A DNA stretch of 15,860 nt, from contig CAMASZ010000010.1 in assembly GCA_945861125.1 (NCBI GenBank), forward strand, positions 1-15,860, written 5' to 3'. Position 1 is the stretch's first letter, and every line of letters starts with the position of its first letter. A program made the translations under genes and the position numbers. Of the stretch, positions 1-8,132 are shown piece after piece. The notes below the pieces were generated by a model. It did no database searches. It was not told the DNA's origin and saw only the letters and a list, made by a program, of their open reading frames with translations. This DNA is from Rickettsia typhi (lineage in GTDB: Bacteria > Pseudomonadota > Alphaproteobacteria > Rickettsiales > UBA1997).

Positions 1-152
1 CGCTCGCGTTAGCGCGACTAAATAAAAAGTTTCGCTCGCGTTAGCGCGACTAAATAAAAAGTTTCGCTCGCGTTAGCACGACTGAATAAAAAGTTTCGCT
101 CGCGTTAGCACGACTGAATAAAAAGTTTCGCTCGCGTTAGCACGACTGAAAA
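1..152. repeat. 32-base G+C-rich tandem repeat array (about 5 copies, runs off left edge)
   Basis: Four complete 32-base units start at 1, 33, 65 and 97, and a fifth, degenerate one starts at 129. Each unit has a G+C-rich half beginning CGCTCGCGTTAG and an A+T-rich half ending AATAAAAAGTTT. Units 1-2 are identical to each other, and so are units 3-4. The two pairs differ at unit positions 14 (G/A) and 20 (A/G). The core TCGCG-TTAG-CGCGA is a 5-base-pair inverted repeat with a four-base loop. There are no unique spacers, so this is not a CRISPR array. The last unit overlaps the 3' end of the RND pump gene. On the minus strand each hairpin core is followed a few bases later by a T-rich stretch (CTTTTTATT), so the array could act as a series of transcription terminators. 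Confidence 0.95.
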
Positions 153-3100
153 AAATTTACTGGTCGAGAACAAAGAGGAATTTTTTTATTAATAATAAAT
201 TTATCAATTAAAATAGGGCTTAAAATTAAAGTAGAAATAGTTGAACTAATAATTCCACCAATAACAGTTATTGCCATTGGCTGCTGAACCTCAGCTCCGA
301 TCCCATCACCAAAAGCCATTGGTAAAAAACCCAAACTTGCAACAGTGGCTGTCATTAAAATTGGTCTTAAACGAGAAATACACGTTGCACGAATATCAAA
401 ATTTATTTTAAAAGTATTAATTAAAATTATTGAATTTAAAAGACTAATTCCAATTAAGGCAATAAATCCAATATAAACAGAAATAGTTATTGGAATTTGA
501 CATAGTGCCAATAAAAAAATTCCTCCGCTAAGGCCAAAAGGTATAGAAGAGAATATTATCAATACTTTATAAGGATTCCCAAAAACTTTAAATAACATTA
601 ATCCAATCAATAAAATCAAGATTGGGATTACTGCAATAATTTGCCTTTTAGCATTGTTAAAATTTTTAAATCTACCACTCCACTCAATACCATATCCATC
701 TGGTAAAATATTATTTTTTACAATTATTTTTTCTGCTTTTGTAATAAATTCTTCATAATTAGTGTTTTTTAAATAAAGAGATATACTTGAATATCTTTTA
801 CCAAAAAATCTTGGAATTGAAGTTATATCTTCGCTTTCTTGCAATTGACTTATATTTTTTAGTGAAAAGCTTCCGCCATCATTAACACTGATTGGCATAT
901 TAGAAATTGAATCAATATTGTTGCGACTTACTTCATTTAGATGTAAAACGATTCCAATTGGAAATGCTGTTTCATAAAAATTTCCAACTTTTACGCCAAT
1001 CATAGAATTTTTAAAATCATTATTTAAATCAGAAATAGTTACTTGATAACGAGCAATTTTTTCATAATTTGGAACTATATTTACAAAAAAACCTTTACGA
1101 ATTGAATTTATAAAATCTTGTTTTACTGACTTTACTTGTGAATCTTTGGATAATAAATCTTCTATTTTTGAGCTAATTAGAATTAATGAATTTAAATCAT
1201 CACCAAAAACTTTTAGCGATAAATCAGCTCTACTTCCTTCAAGCATCTCATTAAAACGCATCTTAATTGGCTGTAATTCACTTATATCGCAATTTAAACA
1301 ATCTTTTAAAAAATCATCTTTAATTTTTATATAAAGATTGCTACCGATTTTTTTGGCTGATCTTTTATATTCATCTTTGAGAATTACAAAAACATCGGCA
1401 GAATTTTGTGGCATTAAATCAAGTCCAGCTTGTGATATTCCTATTCTAGAAAAAACTTTTGCAACCTCTTTTTCATTTGTAATTTTACTTTCGAGAGTAG
1501 AAATAATTTCGCCAGTTTTACTAAGGCTAGTTCTATCTGGCGCAGTTATTGTATAAACAATATCTCCTTCATTTAAATCAGGCAAGAAGTCGGATGACAT
1601 AAAGAAAAATACTATTAAAGAAAAAATAAAAAGTATTGCACAAAAAATAATTGTTTGTGTTTTTTTTCTTAAAGATAAATCAAGAATTTTGATATAGTTA
1701 CTCTTAACTTTTTCAAAAAAAATATTTTGGTGATGAACATTTTCTTTAATGAAAAAAAAAGCTAAAATTGGCATTAAAATGAAAGCTACAAAAATACTAG
1801 CTAGTATTGCAATTATTACATTTATAGCCATTGGTTTAAATGTTTTTCCTTCAATTCCACTGAACATCAAAATTGGCACATAGACTATAGCAATAATTAC
1901 AATTCCAAGTAGCAATGGTCCAAAAACTTGTGAAGAAAGTTTGGCTATTTTTTCTTTTTTTTCCTCTAAATTTCTAGAAAACACTAAGTTAGCAACAATA
2001 TATTCAACCAATACAACCGAAGAATCAACAAGCAATCCAAAATCGATAGCACCAAGACTCATCAAATTTGCTGAAATACCAAAAATTTTCATGCAAATTG
2101 CTAAAATAAAAATACAAAACGGCAAACATAATGCAACAATCAAACCAAGACGCAAATTTCCAAGCAATAAAAATAGCACTCCAATTACTAGCAAAATTCC
2201 TTCAAATAGATTTTTAGTCACAGTTTTAATTGTAGAGTCTATTAAAAATTGGCGACTATAAAGAATTTCTATTTTAACATCTTTATTATCATTATTCCAT
2301 TTTTGAATTGCTTTATTTACATTGAGCAAAACTTCTTTGGCATTATCTCCGGATTGTAACATTACGGTTCCAATTACAGCTTCTTTTCCATTATAACTTC
2401 CAATTCCAAGACGCTGCGAATGTTCTTGCCTAACTTCAACAACATGCTTCAGGGGAAGAGCCTTGCCATTATAGTCAATTTTCACAGCCATATTCATAAC
2501 ATCATCAAAACTTTTGATGTTAGAAAAAGTACGCACAATTTTTTGATCACCATTTCTTTCAATATAACCTCCGCCAAAATTTTCACCAATTGTTTGAATC
2601 TTTTCAATCAATTTTTGTGGAGTTAAACCGTATGATAAAATTTTTTGTGAATTTATATTAAGATGAAGCTCGCGTTCAAAACCACCAATTGTGTCAACTT
2701 CCGCTACTCCACTTACTTTTTTTAATTCGCGCGCAATTTCAAATTGCTGGACAGTTCTAAGCTCCATCAGATCATTTGAATCATCTTTATTAAAAACACG
2801 GTAAAGAATAATTTCCCCAATTCCTGTTGTAAGTGGGGCAATTTGTGGCTTTAATTCTGATGGAATTTGATCACCAATTGCTGATATTCTTTGTAAAACC
2901 TGATTTCTAGCAAAATGAATATCAACATCTTCATCAAAAACAAGAATTATCTGCGAAAGACCAAATTTAGAAACTGAACGCATCTCGATTAAACCATAAA
3001 TTCCATAAAGTTGCGATTCAATTGGATAAGTAACTGCTTTTTCAATTTTAAGAGGTTCCATTCCAAAAGTTTTGGTGTTCACTATAACTTGTTTATTTGT

Positions 3101-3235
3101 AATATCGGGAATTGCATCAATTTTAATTTCTTTGATAGAATAAAATCCAAATAAAGCAATAAAACCAAAAAGGAAACACACATACCAACGTACTTCTATA
3201 ATTTTGTTAAAAAAAATCTCGCTTTTAGTTTTCAT
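137..3235 (-). CDS. Heavy-metal-efflux-type RND inner-membrane pump (CzcA/CusA family)
   Basis: This is a proton-driven RND exporter of about 1032 residues, close to the usual length of the heavy-metal family. From the ATG, a first membrane helix lies near residues 16-34. A large periplasmic part follows, then membrane helices from about residue 343. The motif DFGLLVDSSVVLVE puts acidic residues at 398, 404 and 411. Their spacing matches the proton-relay D-D-E triad of CzcA-type pumps. A second helix bundle is at the C-terminus. The segment MRFNEMLEGSRADLSLKVFGDD-like near the middle resembles CzcA rather than CusA; the substrate cannot be fixed, and divalent cations are the best guess. A longer reading from TTG at 3265 exists, but the ATG at 3233-3235 gives a normal N-terminus and an 11-base overlap with the TolC-like gene, which suggests translational coupling. 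The last codons (FFQSC-stop) lie in the tandem repeat. No adaptor gene is adjacent. Confidence 0.9.
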   Translation of the reverse strand: MKTKSEIFFNKIIEVRWYVCFLFGFIALFGFYSIKEIKIDAIPDITNKQVIVNTKTFGMEPLKIEKAVTYPIESQLYGIYGLIEMRSVSKFGLSQIILVFDEDVDIHFARNQVLQRISAIGDQIPSELKPQIAPLTTGIGEIILYRVFNKDDSNDLMELRTVQQFEIARELKKVSGVAEVDTIGGFERELHLNINSQKILSYGLTPQKLIEKIQTIGENFGGGYIERNGDQKIVRTFSNIKSFDDVMNMAVKIDYNGKALPLKHVVEVRQEHSQRLGIGSYNGKEAVIGTVMLQSGDNAKEVLLNVNKAIQKWNNDNKDVKIEILYSRQFLIDSTIKTVTKNLFEGILLVIGVLFLLLGNLRLGLIVALCLPFCIFILAICMKIFGISANLMSLGAIDFGLLVDSSVVLVEYIVANLVFSRNLEEKKEKIAKLSSQVFGPLLLGIVIIAIVYVPILMFSGIEGKTFKPMAINVIIAILASIFVAFILMPILAFFFIKENVHHQNIFFEKVKSNYIKILDLSLRKKTQTIIFCAILFIFSLIVFFFMSSDFLPDLNEGDIVYTITAPDRTSLSKTGEIISTLESKITNEKEVAKVFSRIGISQAGLDLMPQNSADVFVILKDEYKRSAKKIGSNLYIKIKDDFLKDCLNCDISELQPIKMRFNEMLEGSRADLSLKVFGDDLNSLILISSKIEDLLSKDSQVKSVKQDFINSIRKGFFVNIVPNYEKIARYQVTISDLNNDFKNSMIGVKVGNFYETAFPIGIVLHLNEVSRNNIDSISNMPISVNDGGSFSLKNISQLQESEDITSIPRFFGKRYSSISLYLKNTNYEEFITKAEKIIVKNNILPDGYGIEWSGRFKNFNNAKRQIIAVIPILILLIGLMLFKVFGNPYKVLIIFSSIPFGLSGGIFLLALCQIPITISVYIGFIALIGISLLNSIILINTFKINFDIRATCISRLRPILMTATVASLGFLPMAFGDGIGAEVQQPMAITVIGGIISSTISTLILSPILIDKFIINKKIPLCSRPVNFFQSC

Positions 3236-4466
3236 TTTTAGGAATAATAAAATTTCCAACAGCAATCATTAAATTTGCATATGAAGTAGCCAATTGAGAC
3301 TGAGCATCAAGTGCGGCGTTGATTGAATTATATTCCTGTGCATCTAGTTCAATATAAGTTATAAAATCAAGAACACCTTTTTTAAAATCATCATTGGCTT
3401 GATTTAGAAAATTAATACTTTTATCGATAGCAGAAATTGGAAAATTTTTTGCTATTTTCAGTGATATTTCATATTCATTAGCATCACTAATTATTCCATT
3501 AATTATTTGACTTTGCTTGAATTCTAATTCATATTGTTGTGCCTTTATTTTTGAATCTGTAGCAATAATTTTTTCTTGATTTCTATTAATCAAAGGAATT
3601 GAAATTGAAGCATCAAAATTTGTTATAGTTGAATTTTTCCCAATTCCCGAGTTAGAGGAATTATTTTGTTTTGAGATTGAAAGATTAATATCTGGCATTT
3701 GTTCAATTTTAGCAAAAGCTGACTCTGATTTATATTTTTCAATTAAAAATTTTTGCTCTTTTAAAATAAGATTATTTGTTAAAGCTTCTTCAATAAAATA
3801 TTTTTTCCCTTTATAAGAGATTTTATCGAGCCATTCTAGATAAATATTTTGCGGTTTCGTTTCAAGATTAAGATAAACATTGATACGATTCCATGTTTGT
3901 AAGGCCTGATTTTCGTAGATAACCAAATCTCTTTCTATCAAATTTATTTTATTTTTAGTTATTCTACCTTGTGCACGTTTGGTTGGAGAGTTTAGAATAA
4001 TTGCATTTAAATATTTATCAATTAATGAAAGTCTTGTTAGTCTTTTTTTTGTTAATTCGATTTTTTTTTCTAAAACTTTATATTGATAAATCAGGCTAAA
4101 AACCTCAGCTTTAACTAAAAGCGCAACATTAATTCTATTCATTTCAAAAGCTTTAAAATAAGCTTCTTCAGCATTATATTTGTTTTTTAATTTACCAAAG
4201 AAAGGTATAGTTTGACTGAAACCAAAACCATTTTGTGAATTAGAAGAACTATTAATCGTTATAACAGGATTTTGCCAATATTTCTGTTGATTAGCAAAAT
4301 GTTTTTGTGACAAAGCTTGATAATCTGCTATTTTAATATTAGAGCTATTTTTTTCAGCAATTTCAAGAAGTGAGTAAATATTATAATCTTCAGCAAAAGC
4401 TTCTGAAAAAACAGTAAAAAATATTATAAATAAACCAAATGTTTTAATTATATTTTTTACTAACAT
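3225..4466 (-). CDS. TolC-family outer-membrane efflux protein (CusC/CzcC-like)
   Basis: The 413-residue protein starts with a Sec signal peptide: lysines, then a hydrophobic stretch, with a likely cut after A25 (AFA|ED). The mature part is rich in long amphipathic helices with many Asn, Gln, Ser and Lys residues. It has the internally duplicated pattern of outer-membrane efflux proteins, including helical stretches beginning SLLEIAEKNSSNIKIADYQA and, near the C-terminus, LDAQEYNSINAALDAQSQLA. The size fits CzcC/CusC-type channels. Unlike CusC there is no lipobox cysteine. It should form the trimeric outer-membrane duct for the RND pump encoded next; the two genes overlap, so they are very probably co-transcribed. 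A 66-base gap separates it from coaE, which could hold its own promoter. Family assignment rests on this pattern and the RND neighbour, since primary-sequence conservation in the family is weak. Confidence 0.85.
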   Translation of the reverse strand: MLVKNIIKTFGLFIIFFTVFSEAFAEDYNIYSLLEIAEKNSSNIKIADYQALSQKHFANQQKYWQNPVITINSSSNSQNGFGFSQTIPFFGKLKNKYNAEEAYFKAFEMNRINVALLVKAEVFSLIYQYKVLEKKIELTKKRLTRLSLIDKYLNAIILNSPTKRAQGRITKNKINLIERDLVIYENQALQTWNRINVYLNLETKPQNIYLEWLDKISYKGKKYFIEEALTNNLILKEQKFLIEKYKSESAFAKIEQMPDINLSISKQNNSSNSGIGKNSTITNFDASISIPLINRNQEKIIATDSKIKAQQYELEFKQSQIINGIISDANEYEISLKIAKNFPISAIDKSINFLNQANDDFKKGVLDFITYIELDAQEYNSINAALDAQSQLATSYANLMIAVGNFIIPKNEN

Positions 4467-4493
4467 CGTAAATTATTTTAATTAAAGTTTGAT

Positions 4494-4524
4494 TATTAAT
4501 TAATTAAACTTAAAAAATTGCCAA
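4494..4524 (-). promoter_or_regulatory. Weak candidate promoter for the TolC-like/RND pair
   Basis: In the 66-base gap between coaE and the TolC-like gene the minus strand carries TTGGCA (4519-4524), one mismatch from the -35 consensus. An A+T-rich -10-like hexamer (ATTAAT or TTAATA) follows 18-19 bases later. An inverted repeat AAGTTT/AAACTT (4485-4490 and 4506-4511, 15-base loop) overlaps the same stretch and could be a weak terminator or operator. In such A+T-rich DNA matches of this quality arise by chance. Confidence 0.2.
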
Positions 4525-4532
4525 ACATTTTT

Positions 4533-5147
4533 TTAATAAACTATATCTTGTATTACTTGCCTAGTTTTGTTCTCAAGATCTAAAACAGTACCATCATTGT
4601 ATATAACATAATCGGATTTCTTAATTCTTTCAGTATCGCTTATTTGTTTATCTTTTAATATTAAAAATTTTTTTGTTATCTGTTCAATAGCTTTTTGGTC
4701 ATTATTATTTATTAGAGATCTTTTTATAAAGCGCTGTAGACGATTTTCTTCACTAGCAATAATAGCAATAATTTTATCAGTTTTATAATGATTTGTTTCG
4801 ATTAAAAGTGGAATATTAGCAACAACAATTTCTTCGTGTTTTTCTAAGTTTTCTTGCAAGAATTTTTGATAAAAATTTCTAATAATTGGATGAATAATAG
4901 ATTCTAATATCTTAATTTTTTCAGGCTGTTTTAAAATAATTTTACTAAGAATTTTGCGATCAATTATTTTGCCATCAAAAGCCTCGGTAAATTCTTGTGA
5001 TAATTGCATGATGACACTTTGATTATAAAGATATAAATCATGCACAATCTCATCAGCATCAAAAACTTGAAATCCCAACTCTTTAATTATTTTTGCTACA
5101 GAGTTTTTACCAGACGCAATACCTCCACTTAAACCTATTATTTTCAT
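4533..5147 (-). CDS. coaE: Dephospho-CoA kinase
   Basis: CoaE phosphorylates the ribose 3'-hydroxyl of dephospho-CoA, the last step of coenzyme A synthesis, in the cytoplasm. The 204-residue protein has the family length. It starts with a P-loop (GGIASGKNS, residues 8-16), followed by DADEIVHDLY (30-39), whose aspartates match the conserved active-site region. Further on are the CoaE-like segments ILESIIHPIIR and VVANIPLLIETNHY (substrate/lid region), and a basic segment near ENRLQRFIKRS. The residue after the P-loop lysine is Asn15, where kinases of this fold normally have Ser or Thr; Ser16 follows. The start is an ATG 8 bases after the mutase stop, so it is probably the end of the same operon. 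The identification is secure; the P-loop variant is the only oddity. Confidence 0.93.
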   Translation of the reverse strand: MKIIGLSGGIASGKNSVAKIIKELGFQVFDADEIVHDLYLYNQSVIMQLSQEFTEAFDGKIIDRKILSKIILKQPEKIKILESIIHPIIRNFYQKFLQENLEKHEEIVVANIPLLIETNHYKTDKIIAIIASEENRLQRFIKRSLINNNDQKAIEQITKKFLILKDKQISDTERIKKSDYVIYNDGTVLDLENKTRQVIQDIVY

Positions 5148-5155
5148 TAAATAAA

Positions 5156-6589
5156 TTATTCTAATTCATGAGGAATTTTGATATTATAAAACTTCAGATT
5201 TTGCTGTAATTTTAATTTTAATTTTTTTAAATTTTCTACAGAGTCAGCTTCGCATCTAGCAACCAAAGCAGATTGAGTATTAGAAGCACGAATTAACCAC
5301 CAACCGAATTCTTCATTAACCCTTATTCCATCTATATCATTAAAATTATGATTAGATGAAATTAGATCTTGTTTAATTTTTTTAATAATCTGAAATTTTT
5401 CTTCTTCTAAACATTCTATTCTTATTTCTGAAGTAAAGTAAGTTTTAGGAATTTGTTTTCTCATTTCAGATAGAGATTGATCAGATTTAAAAACTATCTC
5501 GATTAATCTAATTGCAGAATAAAGGCCGTCATCAAAGCCATAATATTTATCAGCAAAAAATATATGTCCAGACATTTCACCTGCTAATATTGACTTTGAT
5601 TCTCTCATCTTGGCCTTAATTAATGAATGTCCAGTTTTCCAAATTATTGGCTGTCCACCGGCTTTTTTTATTTCATCAAATAATATGTTGCTTGCTTTAA
5701 CATCAGCAATAATTTTTTGATTGGGATTTTCTGATAAAATATCGCGTGAAAATAATATCATTAATTGATCTCCCCAAATAATTTCACCCTGCCCATCAAC
5801 AACGCCAATACGATCACCATCGCCATCAAAAGCAACCCCTAAATCACAATTATTTTCTTTTACCACTTTTATTAAGTCTTGTAAATTCTTTTCAACAGTT
5901 GGATCGGGATGATGATTGGGAAAATTGCCATCAATATCATTAAACAATAGAATATGCTCAGCATTGATTCTTTGAGTAAGCATAGTCATAACTTCGCCAG
6001 CTGAGCCATTTCCTGCATCCCATGCTATTTTGATTTTCTTAATAGGTTTGATTAATTCATCAACTTCATCTAGTAATTCACTTTCACTTTTTTGTAGCGA
6101 GCATTCTGATAAGATTCTGTTAACATAAACCTGCTTCACATTAACTTCTTTTAACTCGCCCTCTCCTTCATAAAATTTTCCAAACTCTGCTATTTTAGAC
6201 AAATTTAAAATATCATCTCCAAAAAAATCAACATCTTTAACCATAAATTTAAAACCATTATGATGAGAAGGATTGTGAGAACCCGTAACCATAATTCCAG
6301 CATGACACTCAAGATGATAAACTGAAAAATAAAGCATTGGTGTTGGACCAATTCCAATATCAAATACATTCAAGCCACTAAATTTTAAACCCTGAATTAA
6401 TCTTTCCTTGAGAATTGGTGAACTTAAACGACCATCACATGCGATGGCAACATTTTTTTTATTATTGGCAATTAAGTAAGAAGCGAATGCTTTTCCTATG
6501 AAGTAAGCATCATTATCAAATAGAGTTTCATTATAAATACCTCTAATATCGTAAGCACGAAAAATTGAATTATTGAATTTGTGATTCAT
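5156..6589 (-). CDS. Phosphomannomutase/phosphoglucomutase (AlgC/ManB type)
   Basis: This is an alpha-D-phosphohexomutase of 477 residues that interconverts hexose 6-phosphates and 1-phosphates, feeding GDP-mannose or UDP-glucose for surface polysaccharide. All four domain signatures are present. The N-terminal [14 protein letters not shown] is near residue 10. The phosphoserine loop [14 protein letters not shown] has its active serine at 104. The metal-binding loop is DGDGDR (255-260). The sugar-recognition loop GEMSGH (337-342) is the AlgC-type form shared by enzymes acting on both mannose and glucose phosphates. The C-terminal phosphate-binding loop is [15 protein letters not shown] (434-448). 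The ATG overlaps the thiG stop by 4 bases and coaE follows after 8 bases. Dual specificity is inferred from the GEMSGH loop; the gene could be named manB, algC or pgm. Confidence 0.93.
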   Translation of the reverse strand: MNHKFNNSIFRAYDIRGIYNETLFDNDAYFIGKAFASYLIANNKKNVAIACDGRLSSPILKERLIQGLKFSGLNVFDIGIGPTPMLYFSVYHLECHAGIMVTGSHNPSHHNGFKFMVKDVDFFGDDILNLSKIAEFGKFYEGEGELKEVNVKQVYVNRILSECSLQKSESELLDEVDELIKPIKKIKIAWDAGNGSAGEVMTMLTQRINAEHILLFNDIDGNFPNHHPDPTVEKNLQDLIKVVKENNCDLGVAFDGDGDRIGVVDGQGEIIWGDQLMILFSRDILSENPNQKIIADVKASNILFDEIKKAGGQPIIWKTGHSLIKAKMRESKSILAGEMSGHIFFADKYYGFDDGLYSAIRLIEIVFKSDQSLSEMRKQIPKTYFTSEIRIECLEEEKFQIIKKIKQDLISSNHNFNDIDGIRVNEEFGWWLIRASNTQSALVARCEADSVENLKKLKLKLQQNLKFYNIKIPHELE

Positions 6590-7374
6590 AACTGATTTAT
6601 TTTGCCGTTATTTGGGGAAGAAGGAGATGCATATCTTTTTTTCTCCATTCTACCAGCTAAAAAAGCCATTCTTCCAGCTTTTATAGCTAAATTCATAGCT
6701 TGCGCCATAGCAACAGGATTTTTAGCTTGAGCAATTGCGGTATTCATCAACACTCCGTCACACCCTATTTCCATAGCTATTGCAGCATCGGAAGCGGTAC
6801 CAACTCCAGCATCAACTAGTACAGGAACTTTTGACTGCTCAACAATAAATTCGATATTTAATCTATTTTGAATACCCAAACCAGAACCTATTGGAGCAGC
6901 CAGTGGCATAATTGCGCAACAACCAATATCTTCTAATTCTTTAGCAACAATTGGATCGTCAGAAGTATAAACCATAACCTCAAAACCATCTTTGATTAAC
7001 ATTTCTGCAGCCTTAATTGTTTGAATTACATGCGGATATAAAGTTTTTTCGTCAGCTAATACTTCCAATTTAACTAAATTCCATCCACCAGCTGATCTAG
7101 CTAATCTAAGAGTTCTAACTGCATCTTCGGCATTAAAACAACCAGCAGTATTTGGAAGATAAGTATATTTCTTAGGATCAATAAAATCTTGTAACATTGC
7201 TTCATTTTTTTTTTCAATGTTAACTCTTCTTAAAGCAACAGTTACAATTTCGGCACCAGAAGCTTCAATAGCTCTCGCTGTTTCATTAAAGTCTTTATAC
7301 TTTCCAGTTCCAATCAACAATCTTGAACTGAATTTTTTTCCAGCAATCTCAAAAAAATCATTTTCTGTAGTCAT
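6586..7374 (-). CDS. thiG: Thiazole synthase ThiG
   Basis: ThiG builds the thiazole phosphate of thiamine from 1-deoxyxylulose 5-phosphate, dehydroglycine or iminoglycine, and sulfur carried by the ThiS thiocarboxylate. The 262-residue TIM-barrel protein has the family length. It shows the N-terminal [12 protein letters not shown], then TVALRRVNI, and [19 protein letters not shown]. Lys102 in NLVKLEVL is the imine-forming lysine by family position. Further on are [22 protein letters not shown], the phosphate-binding GSGLGIQN and [11 protein letters not shown] loops, and the C-terminal [10 protein letters not shown] typical of ThiG. No thiS, thiF, thiO, thiH, thiC or thiE is in the window, so its partners must be encoded elsewhere. 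It lies 8 bases after cdsA and overlaps the mutase gene by 4 bases. It looks intact. Confidence 0.95.
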   Translation of the reverse strand: MTTENDFFEIAGKKFSSRLLIGTGKYKDFNETARAIEASGAEIVTVALRRVNIEKKNEAMLQDFIDPKKYTYLPNTAGCFNAEDAVRTLRLARSAGGWNLVKLEVLADEKTLYPHVIQTIKAAEMLIKDGFEVMVYTSDDPIVAKELEDIGCCAIMPLAAPIGSGLGIQNRLNIEFIVEQSKVPVLVDAGVGTASDAAIAMEIGCDGVLMNTAIAQAKNPVAMAQAMNLAIKAGRMAFLAGRMEKKRYASPSSPNNGKINQL

Positions 7375-7382
7375 AAATTTAG

Positions 7383-8132
7383 CTAGGATATAAATTTATT
7401 TGGAAAAAAAGTTATCAAGGCAAATAAAACTGGAGCAACCAACATCATACCATCAAGCCTATCAAGAACTCCGCCATGCCCTGGAATTATATTTCCTGAA
7501 TCTTTAACTCCAAAGATTCTTTTAAATTTTGACTCTAATAAATCACTTAACTGCTCAATAATTGCTAAAAAAATACTAGTTAGAATAAAAAATATTACCC
7601 CACCAGAAAACATAAAAGAACTCAGGAAACCAATTACAGCACTAGCGATAACTCCACCGAATAAGCCAGACCAAGTTTTATTAGGACTGATTTGCGGAGC
7701 TAATTTAGGACCACCTAAATTTTTGCCAGCAAAAAAAGCAAAAATATCAGTAGACCATATTACAGCAAACATCCAAAATAAAACTTCAGAGCCATAAAAC
7801 CTAATTTTAATTACCATAAAAATTGGAATAGCAATATATAGCAAACCTATTATTTGCCACTTACGCTGATCTTTCATTTTAACAATCATTTCTGTCCATT
7901 CTGAAGCCATAATTATCGATATAATTATTGCTAAAAAAATAAAAAAATCTTTGGAGTAAAAAATAGCATATAGTGCTATTGGTATTAATATAACGGCACT
8001 AATAACTCTTTGTTTAGTGTTTTCCTTGGGATCTAAAAAGTGAATATGAGCTATTAATTTACTGAATAGCAGATTTAAATTTAGTAATTTAAAAAACTTC
8101 AAAAAATTTTTAGTTAAATTATCTTTTTCCAT
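7383..8132 (-). CDS. cdsA: Phosphatidate cytidylyltransferase (CDP-diacylglycerol synthase)
   Basis: CdsA makes CDP-diacylglycerol from phosphatidate and CTP in the inner membrane, the branch point for all phospholipids. The 249-residue protein has several hydrophobic helices from about residue 43. It carries the complete family signature at residues 201-227 ([20 protein letters not shown] continuing GVLDRLD), with Lys210-Asp211, His219, Asp224 and Asp227 as expected for metal/CTP binding. The earlier [10 protein letters not shown] (151-160) is also a family motif. About 40 polar and amphipathic residues precede the first membrane helix, a somewhat long N-terminus. The start ATG lies inside the end of uppS (14-base overlap) and has a purine-rich upstream stretch. 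The protein is slightly short compared with the 285-residue E. coli enzyme but has all the catalytic parts. Confidence 0.95.
   Translation of the reverse strand: MEKDNLTKNFLKFFKLLNLNLLFSKLIAHIHFLDPKENTKQRVISAVILIPIALYAIFYSKDFFIFLAIIISIIMASEWTEMIVKMKDQRKWQIIGLLYIAIPIFMVIKIRFYGSEVLFWMFAVIWSTDIFAFFAGKNLGGPKLAPQISPNKTWSGLFGGVIASAVIGFLSSFMFSGGVIFFILTSIFLAIIEQLSDLLESKFKRIFGVKDSGNIIPGHGGVLDRLDGMMLVAPVLFALITFFPNKFIS

Noticed and set aside
1..152. CRISPR array at the left edge
   Set aside because: The units follow each other with no unique spacers, so it is a plain tandem repeat.
1146..2626. Plus-strand open frames opposite the RND pump gene
   Set aside because: They are antisense to a well-supported gene, have low-complexity Ser/Lys/Ile-rich translations, and match no family.
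3236..3265. Extended N-terminus of the RND pump from a TTG at 3265
   Set aside because: It adds ten residues not expected in the family and lengthens the overlap with the TolC-like gene; the ATG at 3235 gives a normal N-terminus.
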